From: an uncultured bacterium
GTDB taxonomy: Bacteria; Cyanobacteriota; Vampirovibrionia; Gastranaerophilales; Gastranaerophilaceae
Assembly: GCA_900549855.1 (NCBI GenBank)
Contig: URPS01000076.1
Coordinates: 1-6,168 of the forward strand
Reading direction: 5' to 3'
Length of the DNA stretch: 6,168 nt
Within the stretch, counting starts at the first letter, position 1, and each line of letters begins with the position of its first letter. Made by a program: the position numbers and the translations under genes. Positions 1 to 5,150 of this stretch are shown here, in pieces. A model generated the notes under the pieces. The model ran no database searches. It was not told the origin of the DNA and saw nothing but the letters and a program-made list of their open reading frames with translations.

Positions 1-107
1 CCGCTCAATGGATGTTGCGGGCGAGAATTAAGTTAACTTCCACTTATCAAGGGAGTGAATGTGCGCCTCGTTTTATAAGCAAAAAATCTCCATAGATAGG
101 GCGATAG
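1..107. other. Unassigned, foldable left-edge sequence
   Basis: This stretch is richer in GC than the rest of the window and I do not recognise it. On the + strand, 18-23 can pair with 64-70 (one bulged base), and inside that 41-44 pairs with 54-57, giving a two-level hairpin. Read as protein, one + frame stays open from base 3 to a TAG at 93-95 and another ends at a TAA at 28-30, so it could equally be the end of an upstream gene plus its 3' UTR. The terminator that follows at 108-150 implies something is transcribed rightward through here. It lacks the recognisable cores of tRNA, tmRNA, SRP RNA, RNase P RNA and rRNA. A cut-off non-coding RNA and a cut-off gene tail remain equally possible. 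Confidence 0.3.
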
Positions 108-150
108 AACTTATTTTGTATGCACCAGTTAAGCAAATCTAAGTTTTTTT
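108..150 (+). terminator. Intrinsic terminator of an upstream transcript
   Basis: AACTTA (108-113) pairs with TAAGTT (140-145), and TTTG (115-118) pairs with CAAA (134-137) across a small internal loop. The apical loop is 119-133. A run of seven T (144-150) follows, partly used in the stem. The stem is AT-rich but long, and the U-tract is good. It would end whatever transcript enters from the left edge. Confidence 0.55.
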
Positions 151-200
151 ATCATTCTCCTTCATCCTCAAACACGCTACTCTAGTGCATCTCATCGCAG

Positions 201-225
201 TGCAACAAAAAGGGGTTGCGTTTTT
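201..225 (+). terminator. Weak terminator-like hairpin
   Basis: GCAAC (202-206) pairs with GTTGC (215-219), extended by a T-G wobble, around an 8-base loop, and five T follow (221-225). It may be a back-up terminator for the left-edge transcript or the end of a very small RNA from 151-225. I see no promoter that would support the second idea. The rest of 151-285 shows no gene. Confidence 0.3.
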
Positions 226-286
226 GTATGTTTTATGATATGGGTCTAAAATCCACGACTTATAAGTATTTTCAAGAAAAAAGTGC

Positions 287-314
287 TTGCATTCTCATAT
301 GTAGTCGGTATAAT
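287..314 (+). promoter_or_regulatory. Sigma70-type promoter of the HU gene
   Basis: A -35-like TTGCAT (287-292) and a perfect TATAAT (309-314) are separated by 16 bp. Shifting the -35 by one base to CTTGCA gives 17 bp. Transcription would start near 321, leaving a leader of about 25 nt with the ribosome-binding site AAAGGAG at 333-339. Confidence 0.75.
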
Positions 315-346
315 AGAATTTGTAAATATAAGAAAGGAGTTTTATA

Positions 347-625
347 ATGAACAAAGAAGAATTAGTACAAGAAATTTCTAAGAAATCAAAAGTTACTCAA
401 AAAGAAGCTAACGAAGTATTATCAGCTTTAATCGAAACAGTTCAAAAAACAGTTTCTAAAGGTAAAAAAGTTACTTTAGTTGGTTTTGGTACTTTCGAAC
501 CACGTAAGAGAGCTGCTAGAAATGGTAGAAATCCTCAAACTGGTAAAGAAATCAAGATTCCTGCTAAGACAGTTCCTGTATTTTCAGCTGGTAAGAAATT
601 CAAAGAAGTTGTTAACGGCAAGTAA
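347..625 (+). CDS. hup: HU-family histone-like DNA-binding protein
   Basis: This is a small basic nucleoid protein of the HU/IHF family. It binds DNA as a dimer with little sequence specificity, bends it and helps compact the chromosome. At 92 residues it matches the usual length of about 90. The N-terminal helices start with MNKEELVQEI, followed by the family signature GFGTFE (46-51) and the beta-arm RNPQTGKEIKIPA (61-73). That arm includes the proline (P63) that intercalates into bent DNA. The ATG has AAAGGAG seven bases upstream and sits just below a strong promoter, so the start is secure. The gene is monocistronic, with its own promoter and a terminator at 651-683. HU is far more likely than IHF because of the overall match and the lack of a recognised IHF partner, but the family alone cannot exclude a paralogue. 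Confidence 0.95.
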   Translation: MNKEELVQEISKKSKVTQKEANEVLSALIETVQKTVSKGKKVTLVGFGTFEPRKRAARNGRNPQTGKEIKIPAKTVPVFSAGKKFKEVVNGK

Positions 626-650
626 TTAACAATTTTGAGAATAATTAATT

Positions 651-683
651 AATGCGGAAGTTCTTTTGAGCCTCCGCATTTTT
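651..683 (+). terminator. Intrinsic terminator of the HU gene
   Basis: AATGCGGA (651-658) pairs perfectly with TCCGCATT (673-680) around a 14-base loop, and the T-run 679-683 follows. It lies 25 bp after the HU stop codon. The opposite strand lacks a matching T-run, so it mainly serves the plus strand. Confidence 0.85.
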
Positions 684-692
684 AATACAATA

Positions 693-743
693 AAAGATAA
701 AAACCCTGCCCCCCTTCATTAATAAGGAAAGAAGTTTATCTTT
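693..743 (-). terminator. Possible terminator after ftsY
   Basis: A 9-bp inverted repeat, AAAGATAAA (693-701) and TTTATCTTT (735-743), encloses a smaller one, CCTT (713-716) and AAGG (724-727). Read on the minus strand it lies 16 bp after the ftsY stop codon, and its distal arm sits in a T-rich stretch. The long AT-rich stem and wide loop make it a poor classical terminator, but no better one is visible for the minus-strand genes. Confidence 0.3.
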
Positions 744-758
744 ATGATTATGCTAATC

Positions 759-1664
759 TTACCCTTGCAAAACGGCACTAATAAATTCTGTAGAATTAAA
801 ATCCTCTAAATCTTCCATTTTTTCGCCAACACCAACTAATTTAACCGGCAAACCTAATTCTCTTGCAATTGCAATAACAATAGCACCTTTAGCAGAACCA
901 TCCAGTTTTGTTAACGCTACTGCCGTCAAATTCACACACTCTTTAAACACTTTTGCCTGCTGTAAACCATTTTGTCCTGTGTTAGCATCAATTACCAAAA
1001 CACTTTCTCTAAGTTCATTTGGAGCATTTTTATCTATAACTGTTTTAATTTTTGACAGTTCTTCCATTAAATTAAATTTATTTTGAAGTCTTCCTGCGGT
1101 ATCAACCAAAATTACGTCATAATGCTCGTTTCGTGCTTTTTGGATAGCCTCATAAACAACAGAAGCCGGATCGGCTTTGTCACGTCTTACGATATCAGCG
1201 CCGGAACGTTTTGACCAAATATCAACCTGTTCTTCTGCTGCGGCTCTAAAAGTATCACCTGCAGCAATAAGAACTCTTTTACCTTCTTGTTTAAAACGGT
1301 AAGCAAGTTTTCCTATTAAAGTCGTTTTGCCGGCCCCATTTACTCCGGTAATAAAATATATATTAAGTTCATTTTCTTTGTAATTAAGTTCACAAGAACC
1401 GGCTTCATCAAGCGTTTTAAGGAATTCGTTTTGTAAAAATTCCTTTACTTGTGAAGGTTTAATTTTGTTTTGCCCTCTTAACTTATCAACCAATTCAGCA
1501 GCGTAATTAACCCCTAAATCTGCACTAATAAGTGTATCTTCCATATCATCAAGTACAAATTCAGAGAATTCTGACTCTTCTGCAACCGTGTCAACTACAT
1601 TGCCAACCAAAGCTTGTGCGGTTTTTGATACTGTATTTTTAAGTTTGTCAAAAAAGTTAAACAT
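759..1664 (-). CDS. ftsY: Signal recognition particle receptor FtsY
   Basis: This is the SRP receptor GTPase. It docks ribosome-SRP complexes at the inner membrane by pairing its NG domain with that of Ffh, so nascent membrane proteins reach the translocon. The N domain covers roughly residues 1-95 and the G domain follows. Visible motifs are the P-loop GVNGAGKTT (107-115), DTFRAAAEEQ (137-146), DTAGR (188-192), TKLDG (252-256) and GVGE (278-281). DTFRAAAEEQ and the closing GVGEKMEDLEDF separate FtsY from Ffh, and there is no methionine-rich M domain. At 301 residues it is a short form without the long acidic A domain of E. coli. The first 22 residues (MFNFFDKLKN and onward) could form an amphipathic membrane-binding helix. 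The start lacks a clear Shine-Dalgarno site, because the sequence just upstream is the inverted repeat 1673-1750. It lies 89 bp downstream of nusB and is probably co-transcribed with it. Confidence 0.95.
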   Translation of the reverse strand: MFNFFDKLKNTVSKTAQALVGNVVDTVAEESEFSEFVLDDMEDTLISADLGVNYAAELVDKLRGQNKIKPSQVKEFLQNEFLKTLDEAGSCELNYKENELNIYFITGVNGAGKTTLIGKLAYRFKQEGKRVLIAAGDTFRAAAEEQVDIWSKRSGADIVRRDKADPASVVYEAIQKARNEHYDVILVDTAGRLQNKFNLMEELSKIKTVIDKNAPNELRESVLVIDANTGQNGLQQAKVFKECVNLTAVALTKLDGSAKGAIVIAIARELGLPVKLVGVGEKMEDLEDFNSTEFISAVLQG

Positions 1665-1672
1665 ATTTTAAA

Positions 1673-1750
1673 GAGTTGAGAAGTTGAGGAGTTGAGGAGT
1701 TGAGAAATTAGTTTTAACTTTTCAACCCTTCAACAATTCAACAGTACAAC
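1673..1750. repeat. 8-bp-periodic inverted repeat between nusB and ftsY
   Basis: The left arm holds four tandem 8-bp units of (G/A)AGTTGAG (1673-1680, 1681-1688, 1689-1696, 1697-1704). The right arm holds four complementary units at the same period: TTCAAC at 1721-1726, 1729-1734 and 1737-1742, and TACAAC at 1745-1750. Each GTTGAG block faces its partner in register, so either strand can fold into a long imperfect hairpin of about 20 pairs with a loop of about 16 bases. It fills nearly the whole gap, ending 8 bp before the ftsY start codon and 3 bp from the nusB stop codon. On the plus strand it is followed by five T, so it could stop antisense transcription. On the minus strand it would fold in the mRNA just ahead of ftsY. 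Confidence 0.85.
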
Positions 1751-1753
1751 TTT

Positions 1754-2416
1754 TTATCCTTTCAATCCGTTTTCAACAATAACTTTCGCTAGAACTCCGT
1801 TTACGAAAGATGAAGAATCTTCTGTAGAATATTTTTTAGCCAATTCAACAGCTTCATCCACAACAACTTTTAGCGGAGCATCTTTTGTATAAAGAAGTTC
1901 TGTAATTGCAATTCTCAAGATATCTTTATCCATTTTTACTAATCTGGAAATATCCCATCCGTTTGAATATTTTTGGATTTCAGCATCAATATCATCGTGA
2001 TGAAGTTTGAATTGTTCTGCGATTTCTACTGTATAATTCTTAACTTCTGATTGGTTTTCTAAAGTTGCAAATTCTGCAATTTCTAACGCTAAAATTGCTT
2101 TTTCTGCAACATCAATCATAGTGTCAACTTTGCCAATCATTTCATCTGTCATAGGAATTCTAACCGGCTTGTTTTTTGCGCCCATTGGTCTTGCTAAATT
2201 TGATTCGTGTTCAGCTTCGTAAGTATCAAGCATATCTTTGATATCAATAAGCGAACCAACAGTTAATTTAAGTTCTTCTGAAGCAGAATTTGAAAGAATT
2301 CTAACAGACTTAAGCATAATATCTTCAAAATCTTTTCTTGAATATTTTGTGATTTCTTTATCAAATTGTGAAAACAATATTAGTGCTAATTCTCTAGCGG
2401 CACGTCTTGCTTGCAT
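1754..2416 (-). CDS. nusB: Transcription antitermination factor NusB, long cyanobacterial-like form
   Basis: NusB joins NusE (ribosomal protein S10) on boxA RNA and supports antitermination, above all in rRNA operons. The N-terminal helix MQARRAARELAL (1-12) carries the arginine-rich RNA-binding face. The conserved C-terminal part runs from WDISRLVKMDKDILRIAITELLY (154-176) through DEAVELAKKYS (187-197) to SSFVNGVLAKV (202-212). At 220 residues it is much longer than the usual 140-150. The extra 70-80 residues lie around 44-125, between the first helices and the core. From memory, cyanobacterial NusB proteins have the same long middle. The start has TAGGAG (complement of 2425-2430) eight bases upstream, inside a hairpin at 2426-2443. 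It lies 53 bp after the coiled-coil gene and 89 bp before ftsY, all on the same strand. Identity is firm; the role of the insertion is not known from sequence. Confidence 0.92.
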   Translation of the reverse strand: MQARRAARELALILFSQFDKEITKYSRKDFEDIMLKSVRILSNSASEELKLTVGSLIDIKDMLDTYEAEHESNLARPMGAKNKPVRIPMTDEMIGKVDTMIDVAEKAILALEIAEFATLENQSEVKNYTVEIAEQFKLHHDDIDAEIQKYSNGWDISRLVKMDKDILRIAITELLYTKDAPLKVVVDEAVELAKKYSTEDSSSFVNGVLAKVIVENGLKG

Positions 2417-2425
2417 AAATTTTTC

Positions 2426-2443
2426 TCCTATATTTTTATAGGA
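2426..2443 (-). promoter_or_regulatory. Hairpin over the nusB ribosome-binding site
   Basis: TCCTATA (2426-2432) and TATAGGA (2437-2443) are perfect 7-bp inverted repeats around four bases. In the minus-strand mRNA the 3' arm contains the AGGA of the nusB Shine-Dalgarno site (complement of 2425-2430), so folding would hide most of it. The stem has only two G-C pairs and is weak. It could tune translation by temperature, ribosome loading or a bound protein, or be chance in AT-rich DNA. Confidence 0.4.
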
Positions 2444-2469
2444 TTATGTTAGCATGAAAACATTTGATT

Positions 2470-3216
2470 TTACACATTTGTTTCTTCTTTTTCCCTTTTG
2501 TTTAATTCTCCGCTGGAATCCAAGTCAGAAATATTTATATCCAACGTTATATCTGTATTTTTATTAGAAAATATATTTTGTGAATTTTTTGCAATATCTA
2601 CAGTGTTTAAAAGATTAGTCGCTGATTCTACTGCTTCATTCGCAAGATTTTCATATGATTGCAAAACTGATTTACCATTCATAGTACGATAGTAAGTATG
2701 TCCTTTGTGATCTGTATTTCTAAATTCTTCACTTACTTCAATTGTTTTATTTGCATACTCTGTAGAAAGAGTTGTTTGTGTATTAAATATATTATTTAAA
2801 CTACTCTTTTTTGAATTTATTATATTACCTAGAGTATCAGCTTTGCTTTGTGCTTCCGCATTCAAATCAGTAATATATTCAGCATCAATTTCCAATTCCA
2901 TTTGTTCTGATTTTGTTATAGTTCCATTTTTTTGTTTTTCTTGCAATTCTTTAATTCTATCTTGCATTTCTTCAACTTTGTCTTGAGTAGAGTTTTGCAA
3001 TTGTTCCATTTCTTCCTGAAAATCATCAATTTCCAAAACATATTCCTGAGCATCATCAATATCTGATGTAAGTTGCTCATTCATTTCATTGCAAGTACTT
3101 TTTAAACTATTAGTTTGTGACCATAACTTAGTAGTTTCACTCATTATTCTGGGAGCATTGTCCCATTTGCTCATATAATCATCAACTGATAATGCTTTTG
3201 ACCAATCAAAACTCAT
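2470..3216 (-). CDS. Unrecognised coiled-coil protein
   Basis: I do not recognise the family. The protein has 248 residues and is acidic, rich in Glu, Gln, Asp, Asn and Ser. It has no signal peptide and no membrane segment, so it is probably cytoplasmic or leaves the cell by a non-Sec route. Residues 1-40 (from MSFDWSKALSVDDYMSKW) look like a distinct head with three tryptophans. Residues about 55-96 and 102-166 read as helical heptads typical of coiled coil, broken by KNGT (96-99). A more polar stretch with HKGHTYYR (170-177) follows, then a low-complexity tail rich in Asp, Asn, Ser and Lys. Histidine, tyrosine and cysteine are too sparse to suggest an enzyme active site. GAGGA (complement of 3224-3228) lies seven bases before the ATG, and a promoter is visible at 3237-3265. 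It is the first gene of a likely run with nusB and ftsY. The helical, tryptophan-headed form loosely recalls secreted or structural proteins, but that is only a resemblance. Confidence 0.8.
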   Translation of the reverse strand: MSFDWSKALSVDDYMSKWDNAPRIMSETTKLWSQTNSLKSTCNEMNEQLTSDIDDAQEYVLEIDDFQEEMEQLQNSTQDKVEEMQDRIKELQEKQKNGTITKSEQMELEIDAEYITDLNAEAQSKADTLGNIINSKKSSLNNIFNTQTTLSTEYANKTIEVSEEFRNTDHKGHTYYRTMNGKSVLQSYENLANEAVESATNLLNTVDIAKNSQNIFSNKNTDITLDINISDLDSSGELNKREKEETNV

Positions 3217-3236
3217 TAGTTTATCCTCATCTTACA

Positions 3237-3265
3237 TATATATAAAGTATTTTTTACAAATTCAA
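3237..3265 (-). promoter_or_regulatory. Probable promoter of the coiled-coil gene
   Basis: On the minus strand, TTGAAT (complement of 3260-3265) and TATATA (complement of 3237-3242) are spaced by 17 bp. Transcription would start near 3230, giving a very short leader that still includes the GAGGA ribosome-binding site. It lies back to back with the deoB promoter. The very high AT content of the region makes chance matches easy. Confidence 0.45.
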
Positions 3266-3287
3266 ATTTCACAAATCTTAATTATCG

Positions 3288-3314
3288 TTACAAAACTTAA
3301 ATATGTGATATAAT
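3288..3314 (+). promoter_or_regulatory. Extended -10 promoter of deoB
   Basis: A perfect TATAAT (3309-3314) is preceded by TG one base away (3306-3307), giving the extended -10 form TGATATAAT. The -35 is weaker: TTACAA (3288-3293) at 15 bp. Extended -10 promoters tolerate a poor -35. The start point would be near 3321. Confidence 0.65.
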
Positions 3315-3320
3315 AACTGT

Positions 3321-3340
3321 ACTTCCTTTCAATGGGAAGT
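3321..3340 (+). promoter_or_regulatory. Hairpin at the 5' end of the deoB mRNA
   Basis: ACTTCC (3321-3326) pairs with GGAAGT (3335-3340), plus a T-G wobble, around a 6-base loop. It begins where the transcript is predicted to start and is followed by an unpaired A-rich stretch leading to AAAGGAG (3351-3357). A stem at the very 5' end often protects mRNA from decay. It is not followed by T, so it is not a terminator. Confidence 0.4.
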
Positions 3341-3362
3341 AAAAATCACAAAAGGAGTTTAC

Positions 3363-4541
3363 ATGAAAAGAGCAGTAATAATAGTAATTGATTCAATGGG
3401 TATTGGCGCAATGCCTGATTGCGAAAAATTTGGCGATGTAAAAGAATGCAATACCCTAAAAAATGTATGTAAGTTTAACGGCGGACTTGATGTGCCGGTT
3501 CTTGAAGCAATGGGTTTAGGTAATATTCAAGACTTTGAAGGAATTAAAAAGACTGCCACTCCGATTGCACAATATGGAACATTGCAAGAAAAATCAAAAG
3601 GAAAAGATACTACAACCGGTCATTGGGAAATTGCAGGTTTAATTTCAGAAAAACCTTTTGCAACTTATCCAAACGGATTTCCTAAAGAATTGATTGATAA
3701 ATTCATTGAAGAAACCGGATGTAAAGGAATTTTAGCCAACATTCCAGCTAGCGGTACTGCTATCATTGAAAAATTGAATGATGAGCACCACGCAACAAAA
3801 TTTCCTATCATTTATACATCTGCTGATAGTGTGTTCCAGATTGCACTCGATACAGATATGATACCTTTGGAAACTCTTTATGATTGGTGTAAAATTGCAC
3901 GCAGATTGTTGGACGAAGGCGGATACAACACAGCAAGAGTTATAGCTCGTCCTTATAAAATTATTGACGGTAAACCTACAAGAATTTCTAAAGACAGAAG
4001 AGATTATTCAATGGCTCCACCTAAAGATACTGTTTTAGATAAGGTTAAAAAAGCCGGAGCGAAAGTTATCGGTATCGGTAAAATTGAAGATATCTTCTCT
4101 AAAGCCGGTATTACACACGCAATTCATACAGGTTCTAACAAAGAAGGCTTGGAGCTAACAATTAAAGCGATTGACGGAAGTTTGGATTTGGACAGCATTA
4201 AGTACGCTGATGCAAATATTAAAGATAACGACAGAGAAATCATTTTCACAAACCTCGTTGATACAGATATGTTGTTTGGACACAGAAATGACGCTAAGGG
4301 TTACGGACAAGCGATTGAAGAAATTGATGACTATTTAGAAAAAATTCTTCCATTGATTGGAGAAGATGATTTGTTGGTAATCACTGCAGACCACGGTTGC
4401 GACCCGACTGTAGCAGGAACAGACCATACAAGAGAACAAGTTCCGGTTCTTTATTATTCAAAAAACATTGAACCAAAAGATTTAGGCATTGAACAAGGAT
4501 TTGATACAATTGCTAATAGAATATCCGATTGGTTATTTTAA
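3363..4541 (+). CDS. deoB: Phosphopentomutase
   Basis: This enzyme interconverts ribose 1-phosphate and ribose 5-phosphate, and the deoxy forms. It links nucleoside phosphorolysis to the pentose phosphate pathway in the cytoplasm and belongs to the alkaline phosphatase superfamily. It has 392 residues, the normal size. All metal and phosphate residues expected from characterised bacterial enzymes are present: D10 in VIDSMGIGAMPD, the phospho-acceptor T85 in KGKDTTTGHWE, D155 in SADSVFQIA, D302 and H307 in DTDMLFGHRND, D343 and H344 in TADHGCDPT, and H355 in GTDHTREQVP. The mobile cap domain lies between roughly residues 90 and 215. The start is set by AAAGGAG at 3351-3357, five bases ahead of the ATG. 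It has its own promoter, and no other deo genes (deoA, deoC, deoD, cdd) lie beside it here. The downstream gap has no terminator, so read-through into the ferredoxin gene is possible. Confidence 0.96.
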   Translation: MKRAVIIVIDSMGIGAMPDCEKFGDVKECNTLKNVCKFNGGLDVPVLEAMGLGNIQDFEGIKKTATPIAQYGTLQEKSKGKDTTTGHWEIAGLISEKPFATYPNGFPKELIDKFIEETGCKGILANIPASGTAIIEKLNDEHHATKFPIIYTSADSVFQIALDTDMIPLETLYDWCKIARRLLDEGGYNTARVIARPYKIIDGKPTRISKDRRDYSMAPPKDTVLDKVKKAGAKVIGIGKIEDIFSKAGITHAIHTGSNKEGLELTIKAIDGSLDLDSIKYADANIKDNDREIIFTNLVDTDMLFGHRNDAKGYGQAIEEIDDYLEKILPLIGEDDLLVITADHGCDPTVAGTDHTREQVPVLYYSKNIEPKDLGIEQGFDTIANRISDWLF

Positions 4542-4557
4542 TTTTTGATTTAACATG

Positions 4558-4563
4558 TATAAT
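4558..4563 (+). promoter_or_regulatory. Candidate -10 element upstream of the ferredoxin gene
   Basis: A perfect TATAAT lies 17 bp after the deoB stop but has no good -35 at normal spacing. A second candidate is TTGTTT (4620-4625) with TATAGT (4641-4646) at 15 bp. The 129-bp gap 4542-4670 otherwise holds only a weak 7-bp pairing, 4610-4616 with 4645-4651. The gene probably has a promoter here, but its exact place is uncertain. Confidence 0.35.
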
Positions 4564-4670
4564 AAATGTGTTCGCTTATGGTTGAATTAAATAACTCGAA
4601 AATAATAGTAACTGGCATGTTGTTTTTGAAAGCGGATTTATATAGTCAGTTGATATAAAAGGAGAAAATA

Positions 4671-4847
4671 ATGAACGTAACTATTAATGATTCATGTATC
4701 GGATGTGGCGCTTGCGAATCTATTTGTGACGCTGTATTCCACGTAGAAGACAAAGCAGAAGTTGTAGCTGCAGGTATTGCTGGTAACGAAGAATGTGTTC
4801 AAGAAGCTGCAAATGCTTGCCCAGTTTCAGCTATCGAAGTTGCTTAG
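4671..4847 (+). CDS. Small single-cluster [4Fe-4S] ferredoxin
   Basis: This is a 58-residue electron carrier for cytoplasmic redox reactions, such as those of pyruvate:ferredoxin oxidoreductase or hydrogenase-type partners in anaerobes. It contains CIGCGAC (C9, C12, C15), C19, C42 and C50 followed by proline. C9, C12, C15 and C50 would hold one [4Fe-4S] cluster. C19 and C42 match the positions that form a disulfide in single-cluster ferredoxins of the Thermotoga and Desulfovibrio gigas type. The loop between residues 20 and 41 has lost the second cluster of clostridial 2[4Fe-4S] proteins. The protein is strongly acidic, as usual. AAAAGGAG (4657-4664) lies six bases before the ATG, and a strong terminator follows at 4865-4898. 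The physiological partner cannot be told from this window. No symbol is given because names for this class vary. Confidence 0.92.
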   Translation: MNVTINDSCIGCGACESICDAVFHVEDKAEVVAAGIAGNEECVQEAANACPVSAIEVA

Positions 4848-4864
4848 TCTTTGGTAATATTTAG

Positions 4865-4898
4865 AAAAGGCTGGTTCGCAATGCGAACCAGCCTTTTT
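4865..4898 (+). terminator. Strong intrinsic terminator after the ferredoxin gene
   Basis: Fifteen perfect base pairs (4865-4879 with 4883-4897) close a 3-base loop, opened to five if the last C-G pair does not form. The stem core GGCTGGTTCGC is unusually GC-rich for this window and runs into the T-run 4894-4898. The A-run at 4865-4868 makes it potentially active in both directions. It separates the ferredoxin gene from the aminotransferase transcript. Confidence 0.93.
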
Positions 4899-4960
4899 CA
4901 TTAAAAAGTTTTTCATCATTATCTCTTCAATTAAGATTATATAAAGACATAAATTAAGTG

Positions 4961-4969
4961 TGCTACACT
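4961..4969 (+). promoter_or_regulatory. Candidate extended -10 of the aminotransferase gene
   Basis: TGCTACACT fits the extended -10 pattern TGnTAnnnT, and no convincing -35 is visible at 16-18 bp. Transcription would start near 4976 and give a leader of about 180 nt. An AT-rich alternative is TATAAA at 4940-4945, but it has no -35 either. Confidence 0.35.
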
Positions 4970-5012
4970 GGTATTAGAGGATTGGATGCGAAGAGGCTTA
5001 GCATTTATTAAA

Positions 5013-5041
5013 ATCTAGGAAATGAAGTAAAAAAACAGGAG
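5013..5041 (+). repeat. Leader direct repeat, copy 1
   Basis: It begins ATCTAGGAAATGAAGTAA, followed by an A-run and CAGGAG. It matches copy 2 (5123-5150) at all but about four positions including one indel, 110 bp apart. This copy keeps a ribosome-binding-like AGGAG but no open reading frame follows; what follows is ATTCAAATAG and further stops. Confidence 0.7.
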
Positions 5042-5122
5042 CATTCAAATAGTATTTTGCAGAGTAGTACTTAAAGAATTTAGTAGTTTTTAAAAAGCAA
5101 AATACGGGACTAAGTTTAAATA

Positions 5123-5150
5123 ATCTAGTAAGTGAAGTAAAAAAAGGAGG
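5123..5150 (+). repeat. Leader direct repeat, copy 2, containing the aminotransferase RBS
   Basis: It begins ATCTAGTAAGTGAAGTAA, followed by an A-run and GGAGG. This copy supplies the working Shine-Dalgarno site of the aminotransferase gene, seven bases before its ATG. Both copies hold a start-Lys-stop triplet set, ATG AAG TAA in copy 1 and GTG AAG TAA in copy 2. That may be chance. Confidence 0.7.

Noticed and set aside
1..150. tRNA, tmRNA, SRP RNA, RNase P RNA or rRNA end
   Set aside because: None of their invariant cores (T-loop, CCA end, GGUCAGG-type SRP loop, RNase P P4 region) is visible.
1673..1750. CRISPR array
   Set aside because: The 8-bp units are far too short, have no spacers of 25 bp or more, and the two halves are inverted rather than direct.
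2238..2441. Plus-strand 67-residue open frame
   Set aside because: It lies almost wholly antisense to the start of nusB, has no ribosome-binding site, and its composition is that of a shadow of the real frame.
2446..2451. Minus-strand extended -10 (TGCTAACAT) as a separate nusB promoter
   Set aside because: There is no convincing -35, and the predicted start would fall inside the hairpin at 2426-2443. Transcription from the gene upstream explains nusB equally well.
2498..2692. Plus-strand 64-residue open frame
   Set aside because: It is antisense to the coiled-coil gene, without a promoter or Shine-Dalgarno site.
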